Part shown: piece by piece, positions 17,645 through 25,504 of the stretch
Position numbering within the stretch: the first letter of the stretch is position 1
Layout: the number at the start of each line of letters is the position of its first letter
Notes under the pieces: model-generated
Told to the model about the DNA's origin: nothing
Database searches by the model: none
Seen by the model: only the letters and a program-made list of their open reading frames with translations
Position numbers and translations under genes: made by a program
NCBI GenBank assembly: GCA_035544955.1
Contig: DASZZN010000044.1
Location: forward strand, 23,262-87,261
Source: Candidatus Dormiibacterota bacterium
GTDB taxonomy: Bacteria > Chloroflexota > Dormibacteria > CF-121
Direction of reading: 5' to 3'
Length of the DNA: 64,000 nt

Positions 17645-19785
17645 TGCCCCGACGCCGTCTGTCCCGCTATTCCCTGCACCGCCGGCTGCGGTTGCTTCGG
17701 AAGAGCCAGCGCCGCATCAAGAGCCGGCGCGTCTTCATCCTGGTGGCGGTCTTCATGCTCGCCCTTCCGTTGATGGTGATCCCGGCGTTCGCGGCCGAAT
17801 CCGTCGGGAACCTCCCCGCGGTCGACGGCCTCTCCGCCAGTGGCCTCAACCAGGACATGCTCATCTTCGATCGGCACGGCACCCTCATCGACGACATTGG
17901 CGACCATGGCGACCACCGGATCGTGGTGCCTCTGAAGTCCATGTCACCGTTCATCAAGCAAGCGACGATCGCGATCGAGGACAGGACCTTCTACGACAAC
18001 AAAGGCGTCGACGTGGGCGGCATCGTGCGGGCGGCGGTTGCCGATTACTCGCATCACCGTATCGCGCAGGGCGGGAGTACGATCAGTCAGCAGCTGGTCA
18101 AGCAGGTGTTCATCGGCCCGAACCCCCCGCCCACGATCCAGCGCAAGCTCCGCGAGGCGGTGCTCGCCGTCGACCTCAACAGCCGCTACTCGAAGGACCA
18201 GATCCTCGAGCTCTATCTGAACACGATCTATTACGGCGCGCAGAGTTACGGCGCGGAGGCGGCGGCCAGGGGCTTCTTCCACACGAACTCGCACGACCTG
18301 ACGCTCGGCCAGGCCGCGATGCTGGCCGGGTTGCCGCAGGCGCCGACGCAGAATAGCCCGCTGGTCAACCCCACCCAGGCCAAGGTGCGGCAAGCGGAAG
18401 TGCTCAACGCGATGGTGTCGCAGAGAATGATCACGCCCGAGCAAGCGTTGGCTGCCGAGAACGAGCAACTGCAGTTCTTCTATCCGACCAACCAGCTGCA
18501 GGCTCCCTACTTCGTCGAGAAGTACGTTCTCGACGTCCTCGACAAGCAGTTCCACATCCGCCCGAGCGATCGCAAGGGTTATCGCGTCTACACGAGCCTT
18601 GACCTCAACCTGCAGCACCTGGCGGAGGCGGTGGTCCGCAACCAGATCAACAGCCAGGGCAATTACTACGACTTCCACGACGGCGCGCTGGTGGCCATGG
18701 ATCCAAGGACGGGCGAGGTGCTGGCCATGGTGGGTGGGGACGACTACTACAGTCCGGGCGGTCAGATCAACATGGCGACCACGACCACCCGCCAGCCCGG
18801 ATCGTCATTCAAGATGTTCACCTACACGGCGGCGATCGAGAGTGGCCGGCTGAACATGACCAGCCCGATCCTCGACCAGCCGATGGTGTTTCCGCTGGGC
18901 GGCGGCACCGATGGGCTGAAGCCGTATGCCCCGCTTAACTATGACCAGCACTTCCACGGCACGATCCCGCTGAAGATGGCGATGGGTAACTCGCTCAACA
19001 TCCCGGCGATCAAGGTCGAGCTCACCACCGGAATCCCGGCCGTGCTCGACACCGCGCGGCGGATGGGCGTGACCAGTCTCAATCAGGCCGACAACCATTA
19101 CGGCATGAGCCTGACGCTGGGCGGCTACGGCGTCTCACCGCTGGACATGGTCACCGGGGCCTCGACGCTCGCCAACCTCGGCCTCCGTCATCGGCCCGCA
19201 CCGGTGTTGCGCATCGAGGACGGGCTGGGCAAAACCGTTTTCGCCTACGACCCGACGAAGAACGAGTTCCGTGCCATCAGGCAGCAGGTCGCCTTCATCA
19301 TCGATTCGATCATGTCGGACGACCGCAACCGTTGCATGTCGTTCGGGTGCGGCGGCGACCTGACGCTCCGCGGCCGCCACGTCGGCGCCAAGACCGGCAC
19401 CACCCAGGACTTCCGCGACAACTGGACGGTGGGCTTTACGCCATCGCTGGCCACGGCCGTCTGGGTTGGCAATCCCGATTACCATCGGCTCGCCCACAAC
19501 TCAACGGGCATCGTGGGAGCCGCCCCCATCTGGCACCAGTTCATGGCCCAGGCGCTCGCCGCGCAGCCGGACGAGTGGTATGCCGTCCCTGGCGGCGTCG
19601 ACCAGGTGGGCGGGAACTATTACCTGCCGGGGACTGAATCCTTGCCGCCGACGCTGGCTGCCCCGTGGCCGAGCTGCCGCTTCACGAACTTCAACCCCTA
19701 CACCGTCACGGACGCGCAGTTGACCGTCAACGGACTACCCTGCGTCCTCAATTACGCGCCGCGCGACATCCGCGGCGAGGGCTAG
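17644..19785 (+). CDS. Class A penicillin-binding protein (GT51 + transpeptidase)
   Basis: Polymerises and cross-links peptidoglycan outside the membrane. A basic cytoplasmic tail (1-30) precedes one membrane anchor (about 31-52). The GT51 domain has the catalytic Glu in EDRTFYDNKGVD plus QGGSTISQQLVKQ and RKLREAVLAVDL. The transpeptidase domain has SxxK (Ser387-Ser-Phe-Lys390), SLN in MAMGNSLNIP and KTGT in GAKTGTTQDFRDNW. 713 residues. The ATG is reached through a TGATG overlap with a short leader ORF, and no Shine-Dalgarno sequence is visible before it. Confidence 0.95.
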   Translation: MPRRRLSRYSLHRRLRLLRKSQRRIKSRRVFILVAVFMLALPLMVIPAFAAESVGNLPAVDGLSASGLNQDMLIFDRHGTLIDDIGDHGDHRIVVPLKSMSPFIKQATIAIEDRTFYDNKGVDVGGIVRAAVADYSHHRIAQGGSTISQQLVKQVFIGPNPPPTIQRKLREAVLAVDLNSRYSKDQILELYLNTIYYGAQSYGAEAAARGFFHTNSHDLTLGQAAMLAGLPQAPTQNSPLVNPTQAKVRQAEVLNAMVSQRMITPEQALAAENEQLQFFYPTNQLQAPYFVEKYVLDVLDKQFHIRPSDRKGYRVYTSLDLNLQHLAEAVVRNQINSQGNYYDFHDGALVAMDPRTGEVLAMVGGDDYYSPGGQINMATTTTRQPGSSFKMFTYTAAIESGRLNMTSPILDQPMVFPLGGGTDGLKPYAPLNYDQHFHGTIPLKMAMGNSLNIPAIKVELTTGIPAVLDTARRMGVTSLNQADNHYGMSLTLGGYGVSPLDMVTGASTLANLGLRHRPAPVLRIEDGLGKTVFAYDPTKNEFRAIRQQVAFIIDSIMSDDRNRCMSFGCGGDLTLRGRHVGAKTGTTQDFRDNWTVGFTPSLATAVWVGNPDYHRLAHNSTGIVGAAPIWHQFMAQALAAQPDEWYAVPGGVDQVGGNYYLPGTESLPPTLAAPWPSCRFTNFNPYTVTDAQLTVNGLPCVLNYAPRDIRGEG

Positions 19786-19794
19786 AAACAAAAA

Positions 19795-19826
19795 ACCCGG
19801 CGACTACCGGGTGGCAGTCGCCGGGT
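19795..19826 (-). terminator. Rho-independent terminator of the 48-residue membrane protein gene
   Basis: An 11-base perfect stem (ACCCGGCGACT / AGTCGCCGGGT) around a 10-base loop, with a run of A on the plus strand just before it, i.e. a T-run after the stem on the minus strand. It lies 17 bases past the stop of the small minus-strand gene and 9 bases past the PBP stop; it may serve the PBP transcript less efficiently. Confidence 0.85.
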
Positions 19827-19843
19827 CGTGAAGGGATCGCCCG

Positions 19844-19990
19844 CTAGGGCCCGCCGCGACGACTGTTGTAGAAGCCGAAGCCGCCGCCGAACAGACCGAG
19901 GATGATCAGGATGATCCCGATCAAGGTGTAGCCGAGTACGAGGGCAACAATCCCGAGCACGATAAGTAGTCCGCCTCCACCGAAGTACAC
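19844..19990 (-). CDS. 48-residue glycine-rich membrane protein
   Basis: GTG-started frame encoding a tiny hydrophobic protein: MYFGGGGLLIVLGIVALVLG, a second stretch TLIGIILIILGLFGGG, and a polar end FYNSRRGGP. AAGGAGG stands about six to seven bases before the GTG and is the best Shine-Dalgarno sequence in this part, and a strong terminator follows the stop, so the gene is well supported despite its size. One or two membrane helices. It resembles the general style of small DUF6131-like membrane proteins, but I cannot name the family with confidence. Between the PBP and the metal importer. Confidence 0.75.
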   Translation of the reverse strand: MYFGGGGLLIVLGIVALVLGYTLIGIILIILGLFGGGFGFYNSRRGGP

Positions 19991-20131
19991 CCTGCACCTC
20001 CTTTCTGAGAAATCCAGGACGGGGTACCCGTCGCTGCTCCACCATAGGATGCTGGGGCCTCGACTGTGAAGAGCGCGAGTTGCAAATGCAGGCTTGGAGC
20101 TGGTCTTCAGGCCGCCGCCGTACAGGGGCTA

Positions 20132-20146
20132 TGATACTGGGTATCA
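20132..20146. promoter_or_regulatory. Fur/Zur-type 7-1-7 operator
   Basis: TGATAC-TGG-GTATCA, a perfect 6+6 palindrome, two bases before the ATG of the metal-binding lipoprotein. It overlaps a TATGAT -10 box (20130-20135) and the expected start of transcription. Spacing and half-site match 7-1-7 boxes of Fur-family regulators, and such a regulator is encoded at the end of this operon. Confidence 0.7.
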
Positions 20147-20147
20147 A

Positions 20148-21041
20148 ATGACTCGGGTTATCAAGACGCTGATCGTCGGCGCACTCCTCGCCCCCCTGGC
20201 CGCCTGCGGCGCACCTGCCACGGGCGCCGGGTCGGGCACCCTGCAGGTGATAGCGGGCGAGAACTTCTGGGGGAGCATCGCGGCCCAGCTGGGCGGCTCG
20301 CATGTCACGATGACCAGCATCGTCACCAACCCAAACACCGATCCCCACGAATACGAGAGCAGCGCCATCGATGCCCGCGCCTTCGCGACGGCCGACTACG
20401 TGGTCCTCAATGGCGCCGGCTACGACGCCTGGGCCAGCAAACTGCTATCGGCAAACCCCAACCAGAACCGCAAGGTGTTCACCGTCGCCGACCTTCTGAA
20501 CAAGAAAGCGGGCGACAACCCGCACTTTTGGTACAACCCCGAGTGGGTCGACACGGTCGCTGACAAGATCACAGCGGACTATCGCGCACTCGATTCGGCA
20601 GACGCTGCCTATTTCACCCAGCAGCGTGAGGCGCTCGCGACCGCACTCAAGCCATACCATGACGCGATCGCGCATATCCGAGCCACCCACACTGGCGTCG
20701 CTGTTGGCTCGACCGAAAGCATCTTCGTCAACCTGGCGCACGCATTGGGCCTCAACCTGATCTCGCCGGCGGAATTCATGCAGGCGATCTCTGAGGGCAC
20801 TGACCCGCCAGCGCAAACGGTGGCCCAATTCCAGGACCAGATCTCGCACCGCCAGATCAAGGTCCTCGTCTATAACACGCAGACCTCGACCCCGATCACG
20901 GACAACCTCAAGCAGCTGGCGACGCAAAACGGTATCCCGGTAGTCGGCATCTCGGAAACGGTCCAACCGGCGACCGCCTCCTTCCAGGACTGGCAGATCA
21001 GACAGCTGAATTCCCTCCAGGCCGCTCTCCCCCGACAATAA
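20148..21041 (+). CDS. Metal ABC transporter substrate-binding lipoprotein (ZnuA/MntC type)
   Basis: Cluster A-I metal-binding lipoprotein that captures Zn2+ or Mn2+ outside the membrane. Lipobox LAAC at about residues 17-20. Metal ligands are expected at His in NTDPHEYESS, His in NPHFWYNPEWV, and Glu/Asp later (GSTESIF, VGISETVQP). There is no His-rich loop of the kind found in ZnuA of Gram-negatives. The ATG at 20148 follows the palindromic operator; an upstream frame start is rejected because it would put the lipobox too deep. First gene of a three-gene operon. Confidence 0.9.
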   Translation: MTRVIKTLIVGALLAPLAACGAPATGAGSGTLQVIAGENFWGSIAAQLGGSHVTMTSIVTNPNTDPHEYESSAIDARAFATADYVVLNGAGYDAWASKLLSANPNQNRKVFTVADLLNKKAGDNPHFWYNPEWVDTVADKITADYRALDSADAAYFTQQREALATALKPYHDAIAHIRATHTGVAVGSTESIFVNLAHALGLNLISPAEFMQAISEGTDPPAQTVAQFQDQISHRQIKVLVYNTQTSTPITDNLKQLATQNGIPVVGISETVQPATASFQDWQIRQLNSLQAALPRQ

Positions 21042-21049
21042 CGGGCAGC

Positions 21050-21853
21050 ATGGCCCGTTCGATCACTCCCGCCATCGTCGCCGATGGCCTGGCGGCCGCC
21101 TACGGCGACCAGCTGATCTGGCGAAACGCCCGCTTCACCGTGAATACGGGAGAGTTCGTGGCCGTGCTGGGCCCGAACGGCAGCGGGAAGTCCACGCTCC
21201 TGCGGTTGTTGCTCGGCCTCATGCCTCCCGCTGCGGGTAGCCTCCAGGTTCTTGGCAAGCGACCGCATCGCGGCAACGCCGACGTCGGCTACGTTCCCCA
21301 GCGCCGCAACATCGACCGCGACCTGCCCGTGCGAGGCCGCGACTTCGTTCACCTGGGCATCGACGGCGCCCGGTGGGGAATCGAGCTGGGCAACAATCCG
21401 ACGTACCATGAGCGGGTCGACCAGGCGATCACGTCGGTCGATGCGCAGGCTTATGCGGACCGCCCAATCGGGCGGTTGTCGGGCGGGGAGCAGCAGCGCT
21501 TGCTCCTGGCGCAGGCATTGGCCGGCCGCCCACAGATGTTGCTCCTCGACGAGCCGCTGGCCAGCCTCGACCTGCGCAACCAGATCGTCATTGCCGAGCT
21601 GGTCGCGGACCTGGCGCGTGCGAACGGCCTCACCGTCCTCCTGATTGCGCACGACATCAACCCGCTGCTGCCCGTCGTCGATCGCGTGCTGTATGTGGCG
21701 CACGGCGGCGTCGCGATCGGAAAGCCGGCCGAGGTCATCACGACCGAACAGTTGAGCCGCCTCTACGATGCGCCGGTCGAGGTGCTCCACGACAGTCACG
21801 GCCACATGTTCGTCGTGGGCCTCGAGGCGGAGAGCGCCCATCACGATGCCTGA
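21050..21853 (+). CDS. Metal ABC transporter ATP-binding protein
   Basis: ABC ATPase powering the metal importer: Walker A GPNGSGKST, Q-loop VPQRR, signature LSGGEQQRLLLAQAL, Walker B LLLLDEPLASLD and H-loop IAHD. 267 residues, usual length for ZnuC/MntB. It starts eight bases after the binding-protein stop and its last eight bases overlap the permease start, so the three are one operon under the 7-1-7 operator. Confidence 0.93.
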   Translation: MARSITPAIVADGLAAAYGDQLIWRNARFTVNTGEFVAVLGPNGSGKSTLLRLLLGLMPPAAGSLQVLGKRPHRGNADVGYVPQRRNIDRDLPVRGRDFVHLGIDGARWGIELGNNPTYHERVDQAITSVDAQAYADRPIGRLSGGEQQRLLLAQALAGRPQMLLLDEPLASLDLRNQIVIAELVADLARANGLTVLLIAHDINPLLPVVDRVLYVAHGGVAIGKPAEVITTEQLSRLYDAPVEVLHDSHGHMFVVGLEAESAHHDA

Positions 21854-22763
21854 GCATTACCTGGCTGCCGCACCGTACTTCGGTTGGGATCTGCTGCGTG
21901 ACGTCCAGGAACTCCTGCGCTACGCCTTTATGCAGCACGCCTACGAGGCCGGGACGATCGTCGCGCTATCGGCGGGCATCATCGGCTACTTCGTCGTCCT
22001 GCGCGGCCTCTCCTTTGCCGCCCACGCGCTGTCGCACATCGGCTTCGCCGGCGCAACCGGGGCGGTCCTGTTGGGAGCCGCGCCGATCGCCGGACTGCTC
22101 GCCTTCACGATGTCAGCCGGCGCCGTTATGGGCGCCCTCGGCCAGCGGCTTCGCGGCCGCGATGTGACGATCGGCCTCGTGATGGCGTGGTCGCTGGGCC
22201 TCGGCCTTCTCTTCACCGCCCTCTACAAGGGGTCGGCCGGCCTCGCCATTGGCATCCTGTTCGGTCAGATCTTCGGGATCACGAGTGACGAGGTCGCCGT
22301 GACGCTGGTCGCCGGATTGCTCACGGTGCTGGCGCTGGTCGTCGTTTACCGCCCGCTGCTCTTTGCCACTCTCGACGAGGAGGTCGCTGAAGCCAAAGGC
22401 GTGCCGGTTCGCGGTCTGTCCATTGCGTTCATGGTCATCCTGGCGATCGCCGTCTCGGAGGCGGTGCAGGTCGTCGGGGTCCTCCTGATCTTTGCCCTGA
22501 TCGTGGCGCCTGCCGCGATCGCTGAGCGCTTCACGACTCGTCCAAGCCGCGGGGTGCTGCTATCAGCGCTGCTCGCGGTGCTCTTCACCTGGTCGGGCCT
22601 GACCGTCGCCTACTACTTTCCCTACCCGGTTGGCTTCTTCATCACGACGATCGCTTTCTGGAGCTATATCTTGGCGCGGTTAGTTGCCCCCACCCTGACC
22701 CTCGCCCGCAAGCGGGGGAGAGAACCCCGCGCGCGTGAGGAACAGGTCCGGCACTCACCGTAG
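21846..22763 (+). CDS. Metal ABC transporter permease, C terminus extended by a repeat
   Basis: ABC-3 family permease with about eight to nine membrane segments (HAYEAGTIVALSAGIIGYFVVLRGLSFAAHALSHIGFAGATGAVLLG, EAVQVVGVLLIFALIVAPAAIAERFT). The ATG at 21846 overlaps the ATPase stop. After the last helix (WSYILARLV) the chain runs through a GC-rich palindromic repeat that encodes TLTLARKRGREPRAREEQVRHSP, unlike family tails. The last 100 bases overlap the convergent Fur/Zur gene tail to tail. Confidence 0.9.
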   Translation: MPEHYLAAAPYFGWDLLRDVQELLRYAFMQHAYEAGTIVALSAGIIGYFVVLRGLSFAAHALSHIGFAGATGAVLLGAAPIAGLLAFTMSAGAVMGALGQRLRGRDVTIGLVMAWSLGLGLLFTALYKGSAGLAIGILFGQIFGITSDEVAVTLVAGLLTVLALVVVYRPLLFATLDEEVAEAKGVPVRGLSIAFMVILAIAVSEAVQVVGVLLIFALIVAPAAIAERFTTRPSRGVLLSALLAVLFTWSGLTVAYYFPYPVGFFITTIAFWSYILARLVAPTLTLARKRGREPRAREEQVRHSP

Positions 22764-23152
22764 AAGTCGAGGGTCGCGTGGTCGACGCGGAAGCCGCGCT
22801 GGCGCGCGATCGTCTCGGCCAGCGGCGCGACCGACTCTTCGTCGAGGTCCTCGACCGTCCGGCAGGTGGTGCAAATCAGGTGATGGTGGTGGCCGGGCTC
22901 ACACCAGACGTAGGCGGAGACGTGACCGGGTCGCTCGAGCCGCTGCGCCAGACCGGCGGTGACCAGGGTGTCGAGCGACCGAAAGACCGTCGCCCGGCCG
23001 ATATAGGCATGCTTCCTGCGGACTCGCTCGTACAGTTCCTGCGCCGACGTCTCTTTCCCCGTCTGCGCCAGCACGGTAGCGATGGCCAGCCGCTGTGGGG
23101 TCAGGCGGACGCCTGTCTGCTGGAGCGCGGCCTGGGCGCCTGTCTCAACCAC
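22664..23152 (-). CDS. Fur-family metalloregulator (probable Zur)
   Basis: Winged-helix repressor: TPQRLAIATVLAQTGKETSAQELYERVRRKHAYIGRATVFRSLDTLVTAGL is the DNA-binding part; metal sites are the His cluster GHHHHLICTTC and C-terminal CRTC. Because it sits tail to tail with the importer and half of the importer operator (TGATAC) recurs at its own promoter, it likely represses the operon when metal is plentiful. Zur fits ZnuABC context but Mur or Fur specificity is possible. GTG 23152 is favoured by TATCAT six bases upstream; a TTG lies two codons further up. The last 25 or so residues are encoded by repeat DNA. Confidence 0.88.
   Translation of the reverse strand: MVETGAQAALQQTGVRLTPQRLAIATVLAQTGKETSAQELYERVRRKHAYIGRATVFRSLDTLVTAGLAQRLERPGHVSAYVWCEPGHHHHLICTTCRTVEDLDEESVAPLAETIARQRGFRVDHATLDFYGECRTCSSRARGSLPRLRARVRVGATNRAKI
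22686..22728. repeat. GC-rich palindromic repeat inside two overlapping gene ends
   Basis: GCCCCCACCCTGACCCTCG followed by CCCGCAAGCGGGGGAGAG. The same bases encode the C-terminal tails of the metal permease (plus strand) and of the Fur/Zur protein (minus strand). Confidence 0.8.
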
Positions 23153-23164
23153 AACCAAATGATA
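23153..23164 (-). promoter_or_regulatory. Leaderless-type -10 box with operator half-site, Fur/Zur gene
   Basis: TATCAT plus six bases before the GTG. On the plus strand the box reads ATGATA and continues as TGATAC, identical to one arm of the importer operator; the second arm is absent. Weak autoregulation is plausible. Confidence 0.45.
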
Positions 23165-23223
23165 CGGCGAACCACACCTTCTGCCAGAGGGCAGGGTGGG
23201 GGTTTTTACCCCGTTATGTTGAT

Positions 23224-24675
23224 GTGGCCACCGCCGCTGCCCTTTCGCGTCCCTGGATCAGACGGGCCACTCCGGCGGCGGCGCTCGGCTCCCTCCTCTT
23301 CCCTGCCGGCACCTTCGCCTGGCTGCTGGCGCATCCCGCCGCTGATGCCAACATCGTCGTGCCGTGGCAGCATTTCATCATCGTTACGGTGGTGTCGTTG
23401 CTGGCATTCGGGCTCGCGGTGCTGCTCGCGATTGCCGCGGTCCAGATCGCCCAGTATCGGGTCCTCTTCCTCTGCCTCGGGTTTATGGCGATGGGTGGCA
23501 TCTTCGCGGTCCACGGCATCGATACCCCGGGCATCCTCCAAGGCGGTGAGGCGGGCACCTATGCCGGCGCTGTCGTCGGAGTCTCGGCCTACCTCAGTCT
23601 CTTCGTTCCCGCACTCTTCTTCGCCGCATCCTACACGCCGCTGACCGCCGCCTTCGAGCGCCGTCTTCCCTTCTCGCCGGCAGGCTGGCTGATCGTCTTG
23701 CTGGGAACGGCGGTCGCGATTTACGGCATCCTTGCCGTGGCCAGCACGGAGGTGATCGCCGAGCTGCCCTTTGGCGTGAAACCCTACTCGACCATGATGG
23801 GCTTGACGACCATCGCCTTGTTGCTCTTTTCAGCGTGGCGCCAGGCCGCTTCCTACCTCGTCGCACGCCTGCCGCTCCAGGGCGTCCTCGTGCTCGCCTT
23901 CCTCCTCCTCGCCGAGGCGCAGGGCATCATGATGCTGGGCCAGGTCTGGCGACTCTCCTGGTGGGAATATCACGGGCTGATGCTGGTTAGCGTGGGGCTC
24001 GCCGTCTGGTCACTGGCGGCGCAGCGGGCCAAGGGCCTCTCGTTCCGCGCGGTGATGGAAGCCACGCTCGCGCTCGAAGTCAAGGTCGGCATCGAGCTCG
24101 AACATGCCGAGTCGATCGCCGCGTTGACGGCCGCCGTCGAAGCCAAGGACGAAAACACCAAGGGCCACAACACGCGAGTGGCGGAGCTCGCGGTTCTCAT
24201 CGGACGCGCGATGGAGCTGCCCACGGATAAGCTGCGGACGCTCGCGCGCGCCGGGCTTCTCCACGATGTCGGCAAGATCGGCATCCCCGATGCCATCCTC
24301 AACAAGCCGGGCCCGCTCGATCCTGACGAGTGGACGGCTATCAAGCGACACCCAGCGCTGGGGCACGACATCCTCTTGCGGGTGCCCAGCCTGCGCCATG
24401 AGGCCGACATCGTGATCGCTCACCACGAGCGCATCGACGGCAGCGGCTATCCTCGCGGACTGCGGGGTGAGCAGATTCCGCTCGAGGCCCGCATCCTGGC
24501 GGTCGCCGACACCTACGATGTCCTGATTTCCGACCGACCGTACCGTCAGGCCTTCGACAATGAGCGCGCGCTGCGCATCCTAGGCGAGGAGTCCGGGACC
24601 CATCTCTGGGAGCCAGCCGTTCGCGCCCTCCTCCGCAGCCTGGGCGAGCGTCTCGACGACCAGGCGGCCGCCTGA
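23224..24675 (+). CDS. Membrane HD-GYP domain protein (c-di-GMP phosphodiesterase type)
   Basis: About eight membrane segments fill residues 10-300, then an HD-GYP domain (about 320-480): the HD pair in LLHDVGKIGIPD, HPALGHDIL, and HHERIDGSGYPRGL with the GYP signature intact, so hydrolysis of c-di-GMP is expected. KGHNTRVAELA is the usual start of the domain. The start is uncertain: the open frame reaches 23095 but passes through repeat-like DNA (23186-23207); the GTG at 23224 just before the first helix is my choice. Divergent from the Fur/Zur gene. Confidence 0.85.
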   Translation: MATAAALSRPWIRRATPAAALGSLLFPAGTFAWLLAHPAADANIVVPWQHFIIVTVVSLLAFGLAVLLAIAAVQIAQYRVLFLCLGFMAMGGIFAVHGIDTPGILQGGEAGTYAGAVVGVSAYLSLFVPALFFAASYTPLTAAFERRLPFSPAGWLIVLLGTAVAIYGILAVASTEVIAELPFGVKPYSTMMGLTTIALLLFSAWRQAASYLVARLPLQGVLVLAFLLLAEAQGIMMLGQVWRLSWWEYHGLMLVSVGLAVWSLAAQRAKGLSFRAVMEATLALEVKVGIELEHAESIAALTAAVEAKDENTKGHNTRVAELAVLIGRAMELPTDKLRTLARAGLLHDVGKIGIPDAILNKPGPLDPDEWTAIKRHPALGHDILLRVPSLRHEADIVIAHHERIDGSGYPRGLRGEQIPLEARILAVADTYDVLISDRPYRQAFDNERALRILGEESGTHLWEPAVRALLRSLGERLDDQAAA

Positions 24676-24691
24676 TCAGCGATTTTCAACG

Positions 24692-25339
24692 TTAGTCGGT
24701 GAAGACGGCGGAGATGTACATCTTTCCGGAGTCGATCGCCGTGCCGATGCCGACCTGGCGGAAATGCGCACCGAGAATGTTGTCTCGATGCTCCGGTGAG
24801 TTCATCCACCAGACGTCGGCCGAGGAGATGGCGTCGTCGAATGGCGGCCCGCCCGACCAGAAGATGTTCTCGCCGTTCCACATGTAGGTGACGCCATTCT
24901 GGTGGAGCAGTTCCGTGACGGCCATCACGGTGCGACCCGGTCGCATATGGGTGAGCCCGTCCGTCACCATCTGCTGGGCGCGCGTCGACGCAATCGCGTC
25001 AAGTGTCAGGGATTCGTTGAGTGATGGGAGCCCGGCCGCGGCTCGATCACGGTTGAAGAGCGCGACCGCCGCCTGCGGGAGTCCGCCAGAGCTTGGCGGG
25101 AGCGTGGCGATTTGCGGGGGGTCACTCTGGTTGGCAAGGCGAAGCGACCGGTGGTCGTTCAGGCGCAGCGGCACCCCGATCATCGGCCGGTTGGCGACCG
25201 GGACGCGGGCGGCAGTGGCCGTCGCAGCCCCGACCTGCGGGTCGCCCAGCCAGATGGCGACGGCCGCCAGGCTGGCGATCGCGCCAAGCAGGGGCAACCG
25301 GGAGGCGCGGCGTGCCGCGAATTGAGAGTAGTGGATCAT
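24692..25339 (-). CDS. CAP/SCP (PR-1) domain extracellular protein
   Basis: A membrane anchor or signal (about 13-35) precedes a 60-residue linker and a CAP domain (about 90-215): LFNRDRAAAGLPSLNESLTLDAIASTRAQQM, NGENIFWSGG and the family motif WMNSPEHRDNILGAHFRQVGIG. Bacterial CAP proteins are secreted and mostly of unknown function. An imperfect palindrome TGATAACTAGTATATCA (25361-25377) lies about 20 bases upstream of the ATG and could be an operator. Confidence 0.87.
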   Translation of the reverse strand: MIHYSQFAARRASRLPLLGAIASLAAVAIWLGDPQVGAATATAARVPVANRPMIGVPLRLNDHRSLRLANQSDPPQIATLPPSSGGLPQAAVALFNRDRAAAGLPSLNESLTLDAIASTRAQQMVTDGLTHMRPGRTVMAVTELLHQNGVTYMWNGENIFWSGGPPFDDAISSADVWWMNSPEHRDNILGAHFRQVGIGTAIDSGKMYISAVFTD

Positions 25340-25431
25340 GCGTTCCCATTACGCATAACGTGATAACTAGTATATCAAATCCTGAGTTTTCCCCCTGGGG
25401 GTGAAACGAGGATTTCTGTCCCGCGCTTGCC

Positions 25432-25487
25432 GGGCCCGTCGGCCCACGCGAGCGGCGCGCTAGTGCCGGGCGAGCGTTTGAGACGTT
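25432..25487 (+). repeat. Dispersed hairpin + 26-base unit repeat, copy 2
   Basis: One hairpin GGGCC-CGTC-GGCCC (25432-25445), the linker ACGCGAGCGGCGC and one 26-base unit (25462-25487) with the core GCGAGCGTTTGAGACGTT. It lies 18 bases past the stop of the phosphoesterase gene, in the 165-base gap before the CAP gene. Confidence 0.85.
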
Positions 25488-25504
25488 CAGCCCAGGGTGG
25501 AGTG

